Assembly: GCF_010820555.1 (NCBI RefSeq)
Contig: NZ_JAAIKD010000006.1
Coordinates: forward strand, 87,297-151,296
Length of the DNA: 64,000 bases
Source of the DNA: Psychroflexus aurantiacus
Lineage (GTDB): Bacteria; Bacteroidota; Bacteroidia; Flavobacteriales; Flavobacteriaceae
Reading direction: 5' to 3'
Made by a program: the position numbers and the translations under genes. A model generated the notes under the pieces. That model worked only from the letters and a program-made list of their open reading frames with translations. It was not told the origin of the DNA and did not search any database. Below, in pieces: positions 25,901-34,446 of the stretch; position 1 is the stretch's first letter, and the number at the start of each line of letters is the position of its first letter.

Positions 25901-27240
25901 GAGCGGTTGAATTCAAGGCGTTCTCCAAACAAGCCTTCGTTAAATCTGAAATTTTCGAAAACCAGGTGACCATTGACGAAGGTGTGAGATACCCTGGATT
26001 TGAAAGTGGTTCCTTCAAATGGCGACCAGCCGCATTTATAAAATATATTTCTGGAGTTTACCGTCCATGGCGATTGCATATCAATAAGCACCAAATCTGC
26101 TTTATATCCCTCTCTGATATAGCCTCTCTTGTCTACGTCAAATAAAATCGCCGGATTATGGCACATCTTTTCAACGATTTTTTCAAGCGAGAGTTTTCCC
26201 TGATGATAAAATTCCAGCATGGCCGGCAGCGCATGTTGTACAAGCGGTCCGCCACTTGGGGCCTTAGTATAGATGTTGTTTTTTTCTTCTTTGGTATGAG
26301 GGGCATGGTCTGTAGCCACGACATCCAAAAGGTTTTTGTTTAGGGCTTTAAGCAATTCGGTTCTGTCTTTTGCTGTTTTTACAGCAGGATTCCATTTGAT
26401 GTAGGTTCCTTTTTCTTCATAATCAGACTCGTCAAACCAAAGATGATGAATACAGACTTCTGCCGTGATTTTTTTCTTGGCTAAGGGAAGTTTATTTGAA
26501 AACAACTTCAGTTCTTTTGCGGTCGATAGATGAAACACATGCAATCTGGCCCCTGTTTTTTTGGCCAGGGCAACAGCTTTGGAAGACGATAAGTAACAGG
26601 CTTCCTCACTTCTGATTTTGGGGTGCAGATGAATAGGGATATCTTCTCCGTATTCTTTGATATGTGCTTCCAGATTTTTTTGAACCGTGTCTTCATCTTC
26701 ACAGTGAGTCGCAATGATCAGGGGGGAGTGCTTAAAAATCTCTTCCAAAACCTTCTCGTTATCCACCAGCATGTTTCCGGTGGAAGAACCCAGAAACAAC
26801 TTGAGAGCTGCCGTGGTTTTTGGGTTTATTTTTTTGATTTCTTCCAGATTATCGTTGGTGCCCCCAAACATAAAAGAATAGTTGGCATAGGAATTGTCCT
26901 GGGCCATGGCAAATTTCTCTTCCAGTTTTTCTATGGTGGTGGTCTGCGGGTTGGTGTTTGGCATTTCAAAATATGAAGTGATGCCTCCTGAAACCGCAGC
27001 GCGTGATCCTGTAAGTATCGTTTCCTTATGTGTTAAGCCGGGTTCTCTAAAGTGGACCTGATCGTCGATAACGCCGGGGATAAGGTACTTTCCATCGGCG
27101 TCAATTATCTTGATTTCACTGGATTTGGCACTGATGGAGCTGGAAACTTCCTTTATGAAATCATCTTTGATATGGACATCGCCTTCAAAAATTTTATTTT
27201 CATTGACGATCTTAGCGTTCTTAATCAGATATTCTCTCAT
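25897..27240 (-). CDS. pyrC: Dihydroorotase, class I type
   Basis: This is a 447-aa zinc amidohydrolase for the third step of pyrimidine synthesis (carbamoyl-aspartate to dihydroorotate). The metal motif reads D59-D-Q-V-H63-FREPG, so the first His of the usual HxH is Gln here. The carboxylated Lys region (TTAALKLFLGSSTG), the later His ligands (ATHCED, VFHLSTAKE) and VATDHAPHT are present. The Gln replacement may be usual for this Bacteroidetes subgroup. It lies between the GT2 and DUF4296 genes in one operon (gap 3 bp, overlap 4 bp). Confidence 0.92.
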   Translation of the reverse strand: MREYLIKNAKIVNENKIFEGDVHIKDDFIKEVSSSISAKSSEIKIIDADGKYLIPGVIDDQVHFREPGLTHKETILTGSRAAVSGGITSYFEMPNTNPQTTTIEKLEEKFAMAQDNSYANYSFMFGGTNDNLEEIKKINPKTTAALKLFLGSSTGNMLVDNEKVLEEIFKHSPLIIATHCEDEDTVQKNLEAHIKEYGEDIPIHLHPKIRSEEACYLSSSKAVALAKKTGARLHVFHLSTAKELKLFSNKLPLAKKKITAEVCIHHLWFDESDYEEKGTYIKWNPAVKTAKDRTELLKALNKNLLDVVATDHAPHTKEEKNNIYTKAPSGGPLVQHALPAMLEFYHQGKLSLEKIVEKMCHNPAILFDVDKRGYIREGYKADLVLIDMQSPWTVNSRNIFYKCGWSPFEGTTFKSRVSHTFVNGHLVFENFRFNEGLFGERLEFNRS

Positions 27241-27243
27241 AAT

Positions 27244-27969
27244 TTAAATTTTTCCGAACAGGTTCTTCAGCTTCAGGGAAATGACTCCAAAAACGGCTTC
27301 CTTGATAATGCCTCCGCTCATTTTGGACTTGCCTTTGGTTCGGTCGGTAAAGATAACAGGTATTTCTCTGAGTCGAAACCCTTTTTTGTAAGCTTTAAAC
27401 TTCATTTCTATCTGAAACGCATAGCCTATAAATTTGATGTTATCGAGATCCATGCTTTCCAGTACCTTTCGGCGATAGCAAATGAAGCCTGCAGTAGTAT
27501 CCTCAATGGGCAGTCCAGTGATGACTTTTACGTATTTGGAAGCTAGCCAGGATAATAATACCCGCTTCATGGGCCAGTTGATGACATTGACTCCTGTGAT
27601 GTAGCGAGAGCCAATACACATGTCATAATCCTCTTTCAGGCAGCAGTTGTAAAGCCTTATCAGGTCGTTGGGGTTATGAGAAAAATCGGCATCCATCTCA
27701 AAGATGTACTCGTAATGTCTCTCCAGAGCCCATTTAAAACCGTGAAGATAAGCTTTGCCCAGACCGCTTTTTCCAGCTCTGATTTCCAGATGCAATTTCC
27801 CTTCGTAATCCTGTTGAAGTTGCTGAACCAGGGCCCAGGTTCCATCGGGAGAGGAATCATCAACTACCAAAATATCGAAATCCACAGGTTGGGAGAAAAT
27901 ATTTTTGATGAGCTTTTCAATATTTTCAATTTCGTTGTAAGTTGGTATGATGACTAATTTTTGAGGCAT
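27244..27969 (-). CDS. Polyprenol monophosphomannose synthase-like GT2
   Basis: This is a 241-aa family 2 glycosyltransferase of the DPM1 type, moving a sugar from a nucleotide to polyprenyl phosphate at the inner face of the membrane. The GT-A motifs are VIIPTYNEIENIE, the metal-binding VVDDSSPDGT and EMDADFSHNP, then GSRYITG and DRTKGKSKM. It has no C-terminal membrane domain, as in the short DPM1 class. ATG 27969 is used rather than the TTG one codon upstream. It is first in the GT2-pyrC-DUF4296 operon, with a TATATTTG box 24 nt upstream. Confidence 0.92.
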   Translation of the reverse strand: MPQKLVIIPTYNEIENIEKLIKNIFSQPVDFDILVVDDSSPDGTWALVQQLQQDYEGKLHLEIRAGKSGLGKAYLHGFKWALERHYEYIFEMDADFSHNPNDLIRLYNCCLKEDYDMCIGSRYITGVNVINWPMKRVLLSWLASKYVKVITGLPIEDTTAGFICYRRKVLESMDLDNIKFIGYAFQIEMKFKAYKKGFRLREIPVIFTDRTKGKSKMSGGIIKEAVFGVISLKLKNLFGKI

Positions 27970-27993
27970 CAAAGCGGCTTAAAAGTTGGTTGA

Positions 27994-28001
27994 CAAATAT
28001 A
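27994..28001 (-). promoter_or_regulatory. Promoter -7 box of the GT2-pyrC-DUF4296 operon
   Basis: TATATTTG on the minus strand is a perfect TAnnTTTG match, giving a leader of about 20 nt. Confidence 0.55.
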
Positions 28002-28067
28002 GATTTTACAAGCTAAAAGTCGTCCATAAAAGTTCATTTTAATTTACATTTGCTATAAATTTTACAT

Positions 28068-28715
28068 TTGTTTTCAGCACTAAGACCAGTTCAAAATAAC
28101 CATTGGGTGATAAGTATAACATTAGTTGTGCTTGTTTTTCTCGTCCTTGTGAAGTGGAACAAAGGCAATTATTTTTTTTCGTTTTTGAATTCCCTGTATT
28201 CTTCAACGTTCTTTTCTCGTAAATTTCTGGAAAAAAGGAGGATAGACCTGCACGAAATATTGCTTTTTGTATCGAGTTTGCTGGGGCTTTCTTTTTTTAT
28301 TTTTATCATTCTCAATGAAGGAGCTTTTGAAATCATGATCTATTTGCAGATTCTGCTTTTAGTCACCATTATCTTATTGAGTAAATATTTGATTGAAAAA
28401 ATCGTTGGAGACCTTTTTGAATTAGATCAGCTTATCGCCAAGTACCTGTTTTACAAGCAGAGTATCCTAAGCTGGTTAAGCTTGTTCTTACTCTTTCCCG
28501 TTGGTTTGTTTTTATATTTTCAGGATATTGATAAGCCTACTTTAATAATGATAAGCATTGGTGTTTCGGTTCTGGTCTATGTCTTTAAACTTTTCTCATT
28601 TGTTAGCTTATATCAAAAACATATTTTAGCTTATTGGTTTTATTTTATTTTGTACCTTTGCGCTTTCGAAATTGCGCCCTATTTGATTATTTTCAAAGTA
28701 ATTAAAATCAATTGA
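28068..28715 (+). CDS. DUF4271 membrane protein
   Basis: This is an approximately 215-aa polytopic membrane protein of DUF4271, a Bacteroidetes family usually beside hemD. About six hydrophobic helices cover the whole length, with the conserved LRP near the start and a C-terminal AYWFYFILYLCAFEIAPYL. The start is a problem. The only start-like codon is TTG 28068, as the frame is closed just upstream. It lies inside the second of two TACATTTG boxes (28045-28052, 28063-28070), so transcription would have to begin from the first box. The function is unknown. Confidence 0.8.
   Translation: MFSALRPVQNNHWVISITLVVLVFLVLVKWNKGNYFFSFLNSLYSSTFFSRKFLEKRRIDLHEILLFVSSLLGLSFFIFIILNEGAFEIMIYLQILLLVTIILLSKYLIEKIVGDLFELDQLIAKYLFYKQSILSWLSLFLLFPVGLFLYFQDIDKPTLIMISIGVSVLVYVFKLFSFVSLYQKHILAYWFYFILYLCAFEIAPYLIIFKVIKIN
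28653..28660 (+). promoter_or_regulatory. Possible hemD promoter inside the DUF4271 gene
   Basis: TACCTTTG matches the -7 consensus, with TTGG about 15 bp upstream. It would give hemD its own transcript with a leader of about 80 nt. Confidence 0.4.
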
Positions 28716-28745
28716 TTAGGGGGGTGTAATAAAATACTAAACTAT

Positions 28746-29483
28746 ATGAAAGTGAAAAATATCCTGATTTCACAGCCTAAACCAAACGTAGATCATTCTC
28801 CATATTCCGAACTTGAAGACAAGCATAAAATCAAAATCGATTTTATTCCTTTTATTCATGTAGAGCCTGTAGATTCGAAGCAGGTCAGGCAACAGAAGAT
28901 TGATATCACTAAATTTTCAGCGATCATACTTACGAGCAGAAACGCGGTGGATCATTTCTTTAGAATTGCCGAAGAGATGCGGTATAAGATTCCAGATAGT
29001 CTTAAGTACTTCTGTTTGAGTGAAGCTGTCGCTTACTATCTTCAAAAGTATGTGGTCTATAGAAAGCGTAAGATTTACGTTGGAAAAAGGACTTTTCAGG
29101 AGCTGGAAGCCAGTATCAAAAAACACAAGGACGAAAAGTTTTTACTCCCGTCCTCCGATATGCTGAAGCCTATTATTCCTCAGCAGCTGGATAAGCTTGG
29201 TGTAGACTGGACCAGAGGTATATTTTATAAGACGGTAGTTAGTGACTTATCACACTTAAGGGAAGTTTCTTATGATGTAGTCGTATTTTTCAGCCCCAGC
29301 GGAATCAAATCTCTGTACGAGAACTTTCCGGATTTTGAACAAAAAAATACAAGGATTGCAGCCTTTGGAAATTCAACTATCAAAGCAGCGGAGGAAAAAG
29401 GTCTGAAAGTTCAAATACAGGCACCAACCCCGGAAAACCCATCCATGACGATGGCCATAGAAAACTATATCAAGGAGAATTAA
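28746..29483 (+). CDS. hemD: Uroporphyrinogen-III synthase
   Basis: This is a 245-aa protein of the HemD fold, which cyclises hydroxymethylbilane to uroporphyrinogen III in haem synthesis. The typical weakly conserved blocks are present: ILISQPKP at the start, FSAIILTSRNAVDHFF, KFLLPSSDMLKP, YDVVVFFSPSGIKSL and IAAFGNSTIKAAEEKG. There are two alpha/beta domains with no fusion to HemC or CobA. It follows DUF4271 after 30 bp and ends in a strong terminator shared with pckA. Confidence 0.93.
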   Translation: MKVKNILISQPKPNVDHSPYSELEDKHKIKIDFIPFIHVEPVDSKQVRQQKIDITKFSAIILTSRNAVDHFFRIAEEMRYKIPDSLKYFCLSEAVAYYLQKYVVYRKRKIYVGKRTFQELEASIKKHKDEKFLLPSSDMLKPIIPQQLDKLGVDWTRGIFYKTVVSDLSHLREVSYDVVVFFSPSGIKSLYENFPDFEQKNTRIAAFGNSTIKAAEEKGLKVQIQAPTPENPSMTMAIENYIKEN

Positions 29484-29502
29484 GTTTTCTTCTATAGCGA
29501 TA

Positions 29503-29536
29503 AAAAAAGCCGAAACAGTGATGTTTCGGCTTTTTT
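29503..29536 (+). terminator. Bidirectional terminator between hemD and pckA
   Basis: The perfect 15-bp stem AAAAAAGCCGAAACA / TGTTTCGGCTTTTTT has a GTGA loop, 19 bp after hemD and 21 bp beyond the pckA stop. Confidence 0.9.
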
Positions 29537-29557
29537 ATTGTGTTTTGAAAGTAAAGA

Positions 29558-31153
29558 CTAGGCCTTAGGCGCTCCTGCTGTGATTTCAGAGTCTGCATAG
29601 GCTTCAAACTTTTTAAAATTGTCTTTAAAAGATTTGGCTAGTGTTTTCGCTTTTAGGTCGTAAGCTTCCTGATCTGCCCAGGTTTCACGGGGATCAAGAA
29701 CTTCGGTAGGAACCTTAGGGCAGGTCTTTGGCATGGCTATATTGAAGATTTCATGCGTCTTATAGTCTACCTGGTCCAGCTGTCCTTCCAGTGCTGCCGT
29801 GATCATTGCTCGTGTATACTTCAGTTTCATTCTGCTTCCGGTTCCATAAGGACCACCGGTCCAGCCTGTGTTGATTAACCAGACGTTCACTCTGGCATCT
29901 TTCATTTTTTTGCTCAGCATCTCGCCATACCTTGTTGGGTGAAGAGGCATAAACGGTGCACCAAAACAGGCAGAAAAGCTTGGGATAGGTTCAGTAACAC
30001 CGGCTTCGGTACCAGCTACTTTGGCGGTGTAACCGCTTATAAAATGAAAAGCAGCCTGACCCGGGGTCAGTTTGCTTATAGGAGGTAAGACTCCAAAAGC
30101 ATCTGCGGTTAAGAAAAATATATTTTTCGGGTTTTTACCAACGGAGTTGGGCTGTAAATTATCGATGTGATAGATGGGGTAACTCACTCGTGTGTTTTGA
30201 GTGATGCTGCTATCGGTAAAGTCTACTTTACCATTTTTTACGATGACGTTTTCCAGGAGGGCTCCGGGTTTTATGGCGTCGTAAATTTCCTGTTCATTTT
30301 CTCTGGATAAGTTGATCACTTTGGCATAACAACCTCCTTCAAAATTGAATACGGTATTTTCATTGGTCCAGCCGTGTTCATCATCTCCGATGAGTTTTCG
30401 GTCGGGATCTGCAGAAAGCGTGGTTTTTCCGGTCCCTGAAAGACCAAAAAATATAGCTGTATCACCTTTTTCACCCACGTTGGCAGAGCAATGCATGGGT
30501 AAGGTGTTTTTCATGACGGGCAGAATAAAATTGAGCGCAGAAAAAATACCTTTTTTAATCTCTCCCGTGTATCCCGTGCCACCAATCAGGGCGATTTTAC
30601 GCGTGAAATTGAGGATAGCAAAATTATGAGCTCGTGTACCGTCAACCTCCGGGTCGGCCATAAACCCTGGGGCATTAATGACTGTCCATTCCGGACTGAA
30701 GTCTACCAGTTCGTCTTCCTTAGGGCGTAAAAACATATTGTAAGCAAACATGTTACTCCAGGGAAGTTCATTGATATGTCTGATGTTCAGTCGGTAATTA
30801 TCATCTGCACAGGCATAGGCATCTCTTACAAAAAGCTCTTTATCGCTAAGATATTTCACCACTTTAGCGTAGAGTTTGTCAAATTGAACAGGGTCAAAAG
30901 CGAGGTTGATGTCACTCCACCAGACTTCATCTTTGGTGATGTCGTCTTTTACAATAAAGCGATCCTTTGGAGAACGCCCGGTAAATTCGCCGGTGTTTAT
31001 GGCTAAGGCCCCAGAATCCACTTCTATTCCCTGTCCCTTTTTAAGAGTGATGTTGTGTAATTCTTTTGGGGAAAGTTGATAATGTACATCTTTGGAGTGG
31101 ATGCCATAGGTTTCTAACTCAATCGTTTTCGTAACTCCTTCTAAATTACTCAT
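29558..31153 (-). CDS. pckA: Phosphoenolpyruvate carboxykinase (ATP)
   Basis: This is a 531-aa gluconeogenic enzyme that converts oxaloacetate and ATP to PEP, CO2 and ADP. The P-loop GLSGTGKTTLSADP, the metal-binding LIGDDEHGW, the substrate motif NTGEFTGRSPKDRFIV and the late NTGWTGGPYGTG all match the ATP-dependent family. The length is normal. It is monocistronic, with a TAGATTTG box (plus 31180-31187) and a leader of about 20 nt. Confidence 0.98.
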   Translation of the reverse strand: MSNLEGVTKTIELETYGIHSKDVHYQLSPKELHNITLKKGQGIEVDSGALAINTGEFTGRSPKDRFIVKDDITKDEVWWSDINLAFDPVQFDKLYAKVVKYLSDKELFVRDAYACADDNYRLNIRHINELPWSNMFAYNMFLRPKEDELVDFSPEWTVINAPGFMADPEVDGTRAHNFAILNFTRKIALIGGTGYTGEIKKGIFSALNFILPVMKNTLPMHCSANVGEKGDTAIFFGLSGTGKTTLSADPDRKLIGDDEHGWTNENTVFNFEGGCYAKVINLSRENEQEIYDAIKPGALLENVIVKNGKVDFTDSSITQNTRVSYPIYHIDNLQPNSVGKNPKNIFFLTADAFGVLPPISKLTPGQAAFHFISGYTAKVAGTEAGVTEPIPSFSACFGAPFMPLHPTRYGEMLSKKMKDARVNVWLINTGWTGGPYGTGSRMKLKYTRAMITAALEGQLDQVDYKTHEIFNIAMPKTCPKVPTEVLDPRETWADQEAYDLKAKTLAKSFKDNFKKFEAYADSEITAGAPKA

Positions 31154-31179
31154 AATTGTTGTGTTGTTGTTATGGCATA

Positions 31180-31187
31180 CAAATCTA
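31180..31187 (-). promoter_or_regulatory. pckA promoter -7 box
   Basis: On the minus strand, TAGATTTG matches TAnnTTTG and lies 26 nt before the pckA ATG. Confidence 0.5.
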
Positions 31188-31219
31188 ATGAGTTTAAATC
31201 TAATTAAAGAAGCTAACTC

Positions 31220-31648
31220 TTATAAATTCTTAGGTTTTTTTAAAACGTTTAAAACGACCAAAGCCCAGCTTAAAATTAAGAGAGTTCCGCCAATAGGCGT
31301 GATCCACGCAATGGTTTTGAAGTCGAAGCTGGTGAGTTCATTAGTTGCTAAGCCATAAATCGAACCGGAAAAAAAGAGGACCCCCAGAAAAATTAACCAA
31401 AATAAAGTTTTGTTCAACCTTGGACTTGTAAAGTTTTGAGCGGACAAAAATACCAAAAACAAGGCATGGTAAATTTGATATTTGACGCCGGTTTCAAATG
31501 TAGATATGGCTTCTTCAGAAATGAGATTTTCTAAACCATGAGCGGCAAAAGCACCTAAAATGATGCCAATACATCCTAAACTGCTCCCCAGTAAAATCAA
31601 CTTTTTTTGCGTCTCCAATTCTATGTGCTTTATATTATGTAATTTCAA
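31220..31648 (-). CDS. DUF423 (YgdD-type) small membrane protein
   Basis: This is a 142-aa protein with four transmembrane helices and the DUF423 signature LGAFAAHGLE and YQIYHALFLVFL, ending ITPIGGTLLILSWALVVL. Its function is unknown. The longest start is TTG 31648. A box TAATTTTG (plus 31657-31664) is 8 nt before it, so the TTG or an internal TTG is used; no ATG is available at this end. Confidence 0.85.
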   Translation of the reverse strand: MKLHNIKHIELETQKKLILLGSSLGCIGIILGAFAAHGLENLISEEAISTFETGVKYQIYHALFLVFLSAQNFTSPRLNKTLFWLIFLGVLFFSGSIYGLATNELTSFDFKTIAWITPIGGTLLILSWALVVLNVLKKPKNL

Positions 31649-31687
31649 ATTTTACTCAAAATTAATCATTAAAATTCATACTAGATC

Positions 31688-33055
31688 ATGAGATCCATCT
31701 TAATCATAGGCGCTGGCAAGTCTACCTCTTCACTGGTAAGATATTTGCTAAGCGAATCCAAAACTCAGGAATTCAAACTCATCATTGCAGACAAATCCAT
31801 CAAATCCGCCCAGGCTCTGGCGAACAATCAGCCGCAGGCAACTGCCCTGGCTCTGGATATTTTTGAGGCTTCAGAAAGAGCAGAGGCCATACAAAACGCA
31901 GATATAGTGATTTCCATGCTTCCGGCCAGGTTTCATATTGAAGTGGCTAAAGATTGTCTGAAATTCAATAAAAATATGGTGACCGCTTCCTATGTTTCCA
32001 AGGACATGGAAGTGCTTAACGATGAGGTTAAGGAAAAAGGTTTGACGTTTATGAATGAAATAGGGGTAGACCCTGGTGTCGACCACATGAGCGCGATGCA
32101 GGTCATCGATAGAATTCGATCCCAGGGTGGGAAAATGCTGCTTTTTGAATCCTTTACAGGAGGCCTGGTAGCTCCCGAAAGCGATGACAACCTCTGGAAT
32201 TATAAATTTACCTGGAATCCAAGAAATGTAGTGGTAGCCGGACAGGGTGGTGCAGCCGAGTTTATACAGGAAGGACAATATAAATATATTCCTTATCAGC
32301 GGCTTTTCCGCAGAACAGAATTTTTGAGCATTCCCGAGTATGGGCGTTTTGAAGGCTTGGCCAACAGAAATTCTCTGGCTTACAGGAGTATTTATGGCCT
32401 GGAAGATATTCCCACCTTGTATCGGGGAACTTTACGCCGGGTTGGTTTCAGCAAAGCCTGGAATGTGTTTGTCCAGCTGGGAATGACAGATGATACCTAT
32501 GCTATGCAGGATACCGAAGAGATGACTTACAGATCCTTTGTCAATTCATTCTTGCCGTATTCTCCCACAGATTCGGTGGAGCTCAAACTCAGACTGAGTC
32601 TTAAAATCGATCAGGATGATTTGATCTGGGATAAACTCCTTGAGCTGGACCTTTTCAATCCAGACAAAAAAATAGGTATTAAGCAGGCAACACCGGCACA
32701 GGCCCTGCAAAAGATTCTGGAAGAAAAGTGGACCCTGAAGCCAGAGGATAAGGATATGATTGTGATGTACCATAAATTCGGTTTTGAGCTGGACGGAAAA
32801 AAGAAGCAAATCGATTCTACCATGGTAAGCATTGGCGAAGACCAGACCTATACGGCCATGGCCAAAACAGTAGGCCTGCCTGTGGGCATTGCTGCCCTTA
32901 AAATTTTAAATGGTGAAATCAAAAAACCAGGCGTTTTAAGGCCTATTCATCCCGAAATTTACAATCCGATTTTAAAAGCTTTGGAGGATTACGACATCAA
33001 ATTTGAAGAAACGGAAAAGGAGTATAAAGGCTATAATCCGGATCAGCTTTTATAG
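31688..33055 (+). CDS. Saccharopine dehydrogenase family protein (LYS9-like)
   Basis: This is a 455-aa protein with an N-terminal Rossmann fold (ILIIGAGKSTSSLVRYLL) and the saccharopine reductase C-terminal domain (NEIGVDPGVDHMSAMQ, SFTGGLVAPESDDN, YKFTWNPRNVV). The family interconverts saccharopine with aminoadipate semialdehyde plus glutamate. In Bacteroidetes it is probably part of lysine degradation, because lysine is made by the DAP route, which the neighbouring mpl-type gene also implies. Its end overlaps the convergent pcrB by 6 bp. Confidence 0.9.
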   Translation: MRSILIIGAGKSTSSLVRYLLSESKTQEFKLIIADKSIKSAQALANNQPQATALALDIFEASERAEAIQNADIVISMLPARFHIEVAKDCLKFNKNMVTASYVSKDMEVLNDEVKEKGLTFMNEIGVDPGVDHMSAMQVIDRIRSQGGKMLLFESFTGGLVAPESDDNLWNYKFTWNPRNVVVAGQGGAAEFIQEGQYKYIPYQRLFRRTEFLSIPEYGRFEGLANRNSLAYRSIYGLEDIPTLYRGTLRRVGFSKAWNVFVQLGMTDDTYAMQDTEEMTYRSFVNSFLPYSPTDSVELKLRLSLKIDQDDLIWDKLLELDLFNPDKKIGIKQATPAQALQKILEEKWTLKPEDKDMIVMYHKFGFELDGKKKQIDSTMVSIGEDQTYTAMAKTVGLPVGIAALKILNGEIKKPGVLRPIHPEIYNPILKALEDYDIKFEETEKEYKGYNPDQLL

Positions 33056-33766
33056 AGATTGTCTTTCAAAAACATTGCCCATCACGACCATATCTGCTCC
33101 AGCCCGATATGCAGCCTGTTTTTGACGTTCGGTTTTGATACCGCCACCTACGATGAGCGGGATGGAGATGTTTTTCTTTACTTCTGAAATAATCTCTGCT
33201 GAAACCGGACAAGTAGCTCCGCTTCCGGCCTCGAGATAAATGAGTTGTTTGCCGGAGAACTGGCCGGCAAGGGCCGTATGCACAATATTTGTTACCTCGT
33301 CCTGGGGCATGGCTCTGGTCTGACTTACCTCCAGGACTGAAGTGGAAATACCGCCGTCTATCAGAATGTAGCCGGTTGGGATGATTTCCAGAGAAGAATG
33401 CTGAAGTTTTGAAATGCTTTTGACTTGCTGCGTGATAAGGTATTCCGGATTTCTTCCTGAAAGAAGACTCAGGAACAAAATGGCATCGGCCTCCTCTGTA
33501 ATCTGATTGACATTCCCTGGAAATAAGATCAGGGGGAGTGTGGTGTTTGCTTTCAATTGATGAACCACACGTTCAGTCTGTCCATTTTGAACCCGACTGC
33601 CTCCGACCAGTAAGAAATTGGTTGAACTCGGAATTCGATTTAAAAAAACCTGCGTCTGAGACAGGTCAAACTTATCGGGATCTATCAAAATGCCTAAGAG
33701 GTCTTTTTTGTTTTGAACGGCCTGCGTGATGGATTTAAAAATAGAGCCTGAGCTTTTTTTAGTCAT
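33050..33766 (-). CDS. pcrB: Geranylgeranylglyceryl/heptaprenylglyceryl phosphate synthase family
   Basis: This is a 238-aa TIM-barrel prenyltransferase that joins a polyprenyl diphosphate to sn-glycerol-1-phosphate. The motifs are GILIDPDKFD at the start, LLVGGSRVQNG, LFPGNVNQI, the IYLEAGSGA segment and IPLIVGGGIKTERQKQAAYRAGAD (shown in part). The start MTKKSSG at 33766 is preferred over the six-codon longer frame; it overlaps the upstream PPTase by 8 bp, indicating coupling. Members of this group in Bacteroidetes make ether-type prenylglycerol lipids of unclear use. Confidence 0.92.
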   Translation of the reverse strand: MTKKSSGSIFKSITQAVQNKKDLLGILIDPDKFDLSQTQVFLNRIPSSTNFLLVGGSRVQNGQTERVVHQLKANTTLPLILFPGNVNQITEEADAILFLSLLSGRNPEYLITQQVKSISKLQHSSLEIIPTGYILIDGGISTSVLEVSQTRAMPQDEVTNIVHTALAGQFSGKQLIYLEAGSGATCPVSAEIISEVKKNISIPLIVGGGIKTERQKQAAYRAGADMVVMGNVFERQSL

Positions 33767-34391
33767 GAGCCAAGGCATAAACACAGGTGAAATTCTCGAA
33801 CTCCAAAAAATTCAGGATGTAATAGGTTACTTTTTGGTCGTGGGTTACCCTGGCCGTCGTTTGCTGGTCTGAAATATTGAAATCTTCAACGAAGATATCG
33901 TGCAGGAACAACAGGCCTTTTTTACCATATAATTTATAAAGCGATTCTTTAGCTCCCCAGACAATGGTCAGTTTTCGGATCAGGTCTTTGCCATCCCCAA
34001 GGGCTTTGTATTCTTCGATAGGCGTGAACTTCGGAGCGATAAGTTTGATTTTCTCCCGCTGCTTCTCAATGTCAATTCCCACTTTTTTATTGGAGACGAT
34101 GACAGCCGTAAATTCATAAGAATGGGTGATCGAGATGTGCTTACCGTCTTTAAGGTGGGGTTTGCCTTTTTCGTCATAGCTCAAATCGAAATCAGAATAG
34201 CCAAAACGTTTAAGCAAATACCGGATACTCATAAAGCCTTTTTTATGGATTTCAGACTTCATGCCATCGTAGCGCTCCTGGCAATACTCGGTTAACTCTA
34301 TCCCGTCTTCAAGGACTTCTAAAGTTTCTTCAATTTTCCAAATAAGAGCGGTTGTAGCTTCATCTACTGTTATTCTTTTGTAAATCGGCAT
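33759..34391 (-). CDS. 4'-phosphopantetheinyl transferase superfamily protein
   Basis: This is a 210-aa Sfp/AcpT-type enzyme that moves phosphopantetheine from CoA to a carrier-protein Ser. The Mg-binding pair is GID107-I-E109, and the WGAKES motif is W145 to S150 followed by LYKLYG. ISITHSYEF precedes them as usual. It is upstream of and overlaps pcrB. No carrier protein or synthase lies near, so the partner is elsewhere in the genome. Confidence 0.92.
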   Translation of the reverse strand: MPIYKRITVDEATTALIWKIEETLEVLEDGIELTEYCQERYDGMKSEIHKKGFMSIRYLLKRFGYSDFDLSYDEKGKPHLKDGKHISITHSYEFTAVIVSNKKVGIDIEKQREKIKLIAPKFTPIEEYKALGDGKDLIRKLTIVWGAKESLYKLYGKKGLLFLHDIFVEDFNISDQQTTARVTHDQKVTYYILNFLEFENFTCVYALAHD

Positions 34392-34411
34392 AAAGTTAAT
34401 TGAGGTTTACT

Positions 34412-34419
34412 TAATTTTG
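34412..34419 (+). promoter_or_regulatory. ahcY promoter -7 box
   Basis: TAATTTTG matches TAnnTTTG. The leader is about 25 nt to ATG 34447. Confidence 0.5.
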
Positions 34420-34446
34420 TTTTCAAAAATATAATAAAAATAAATC

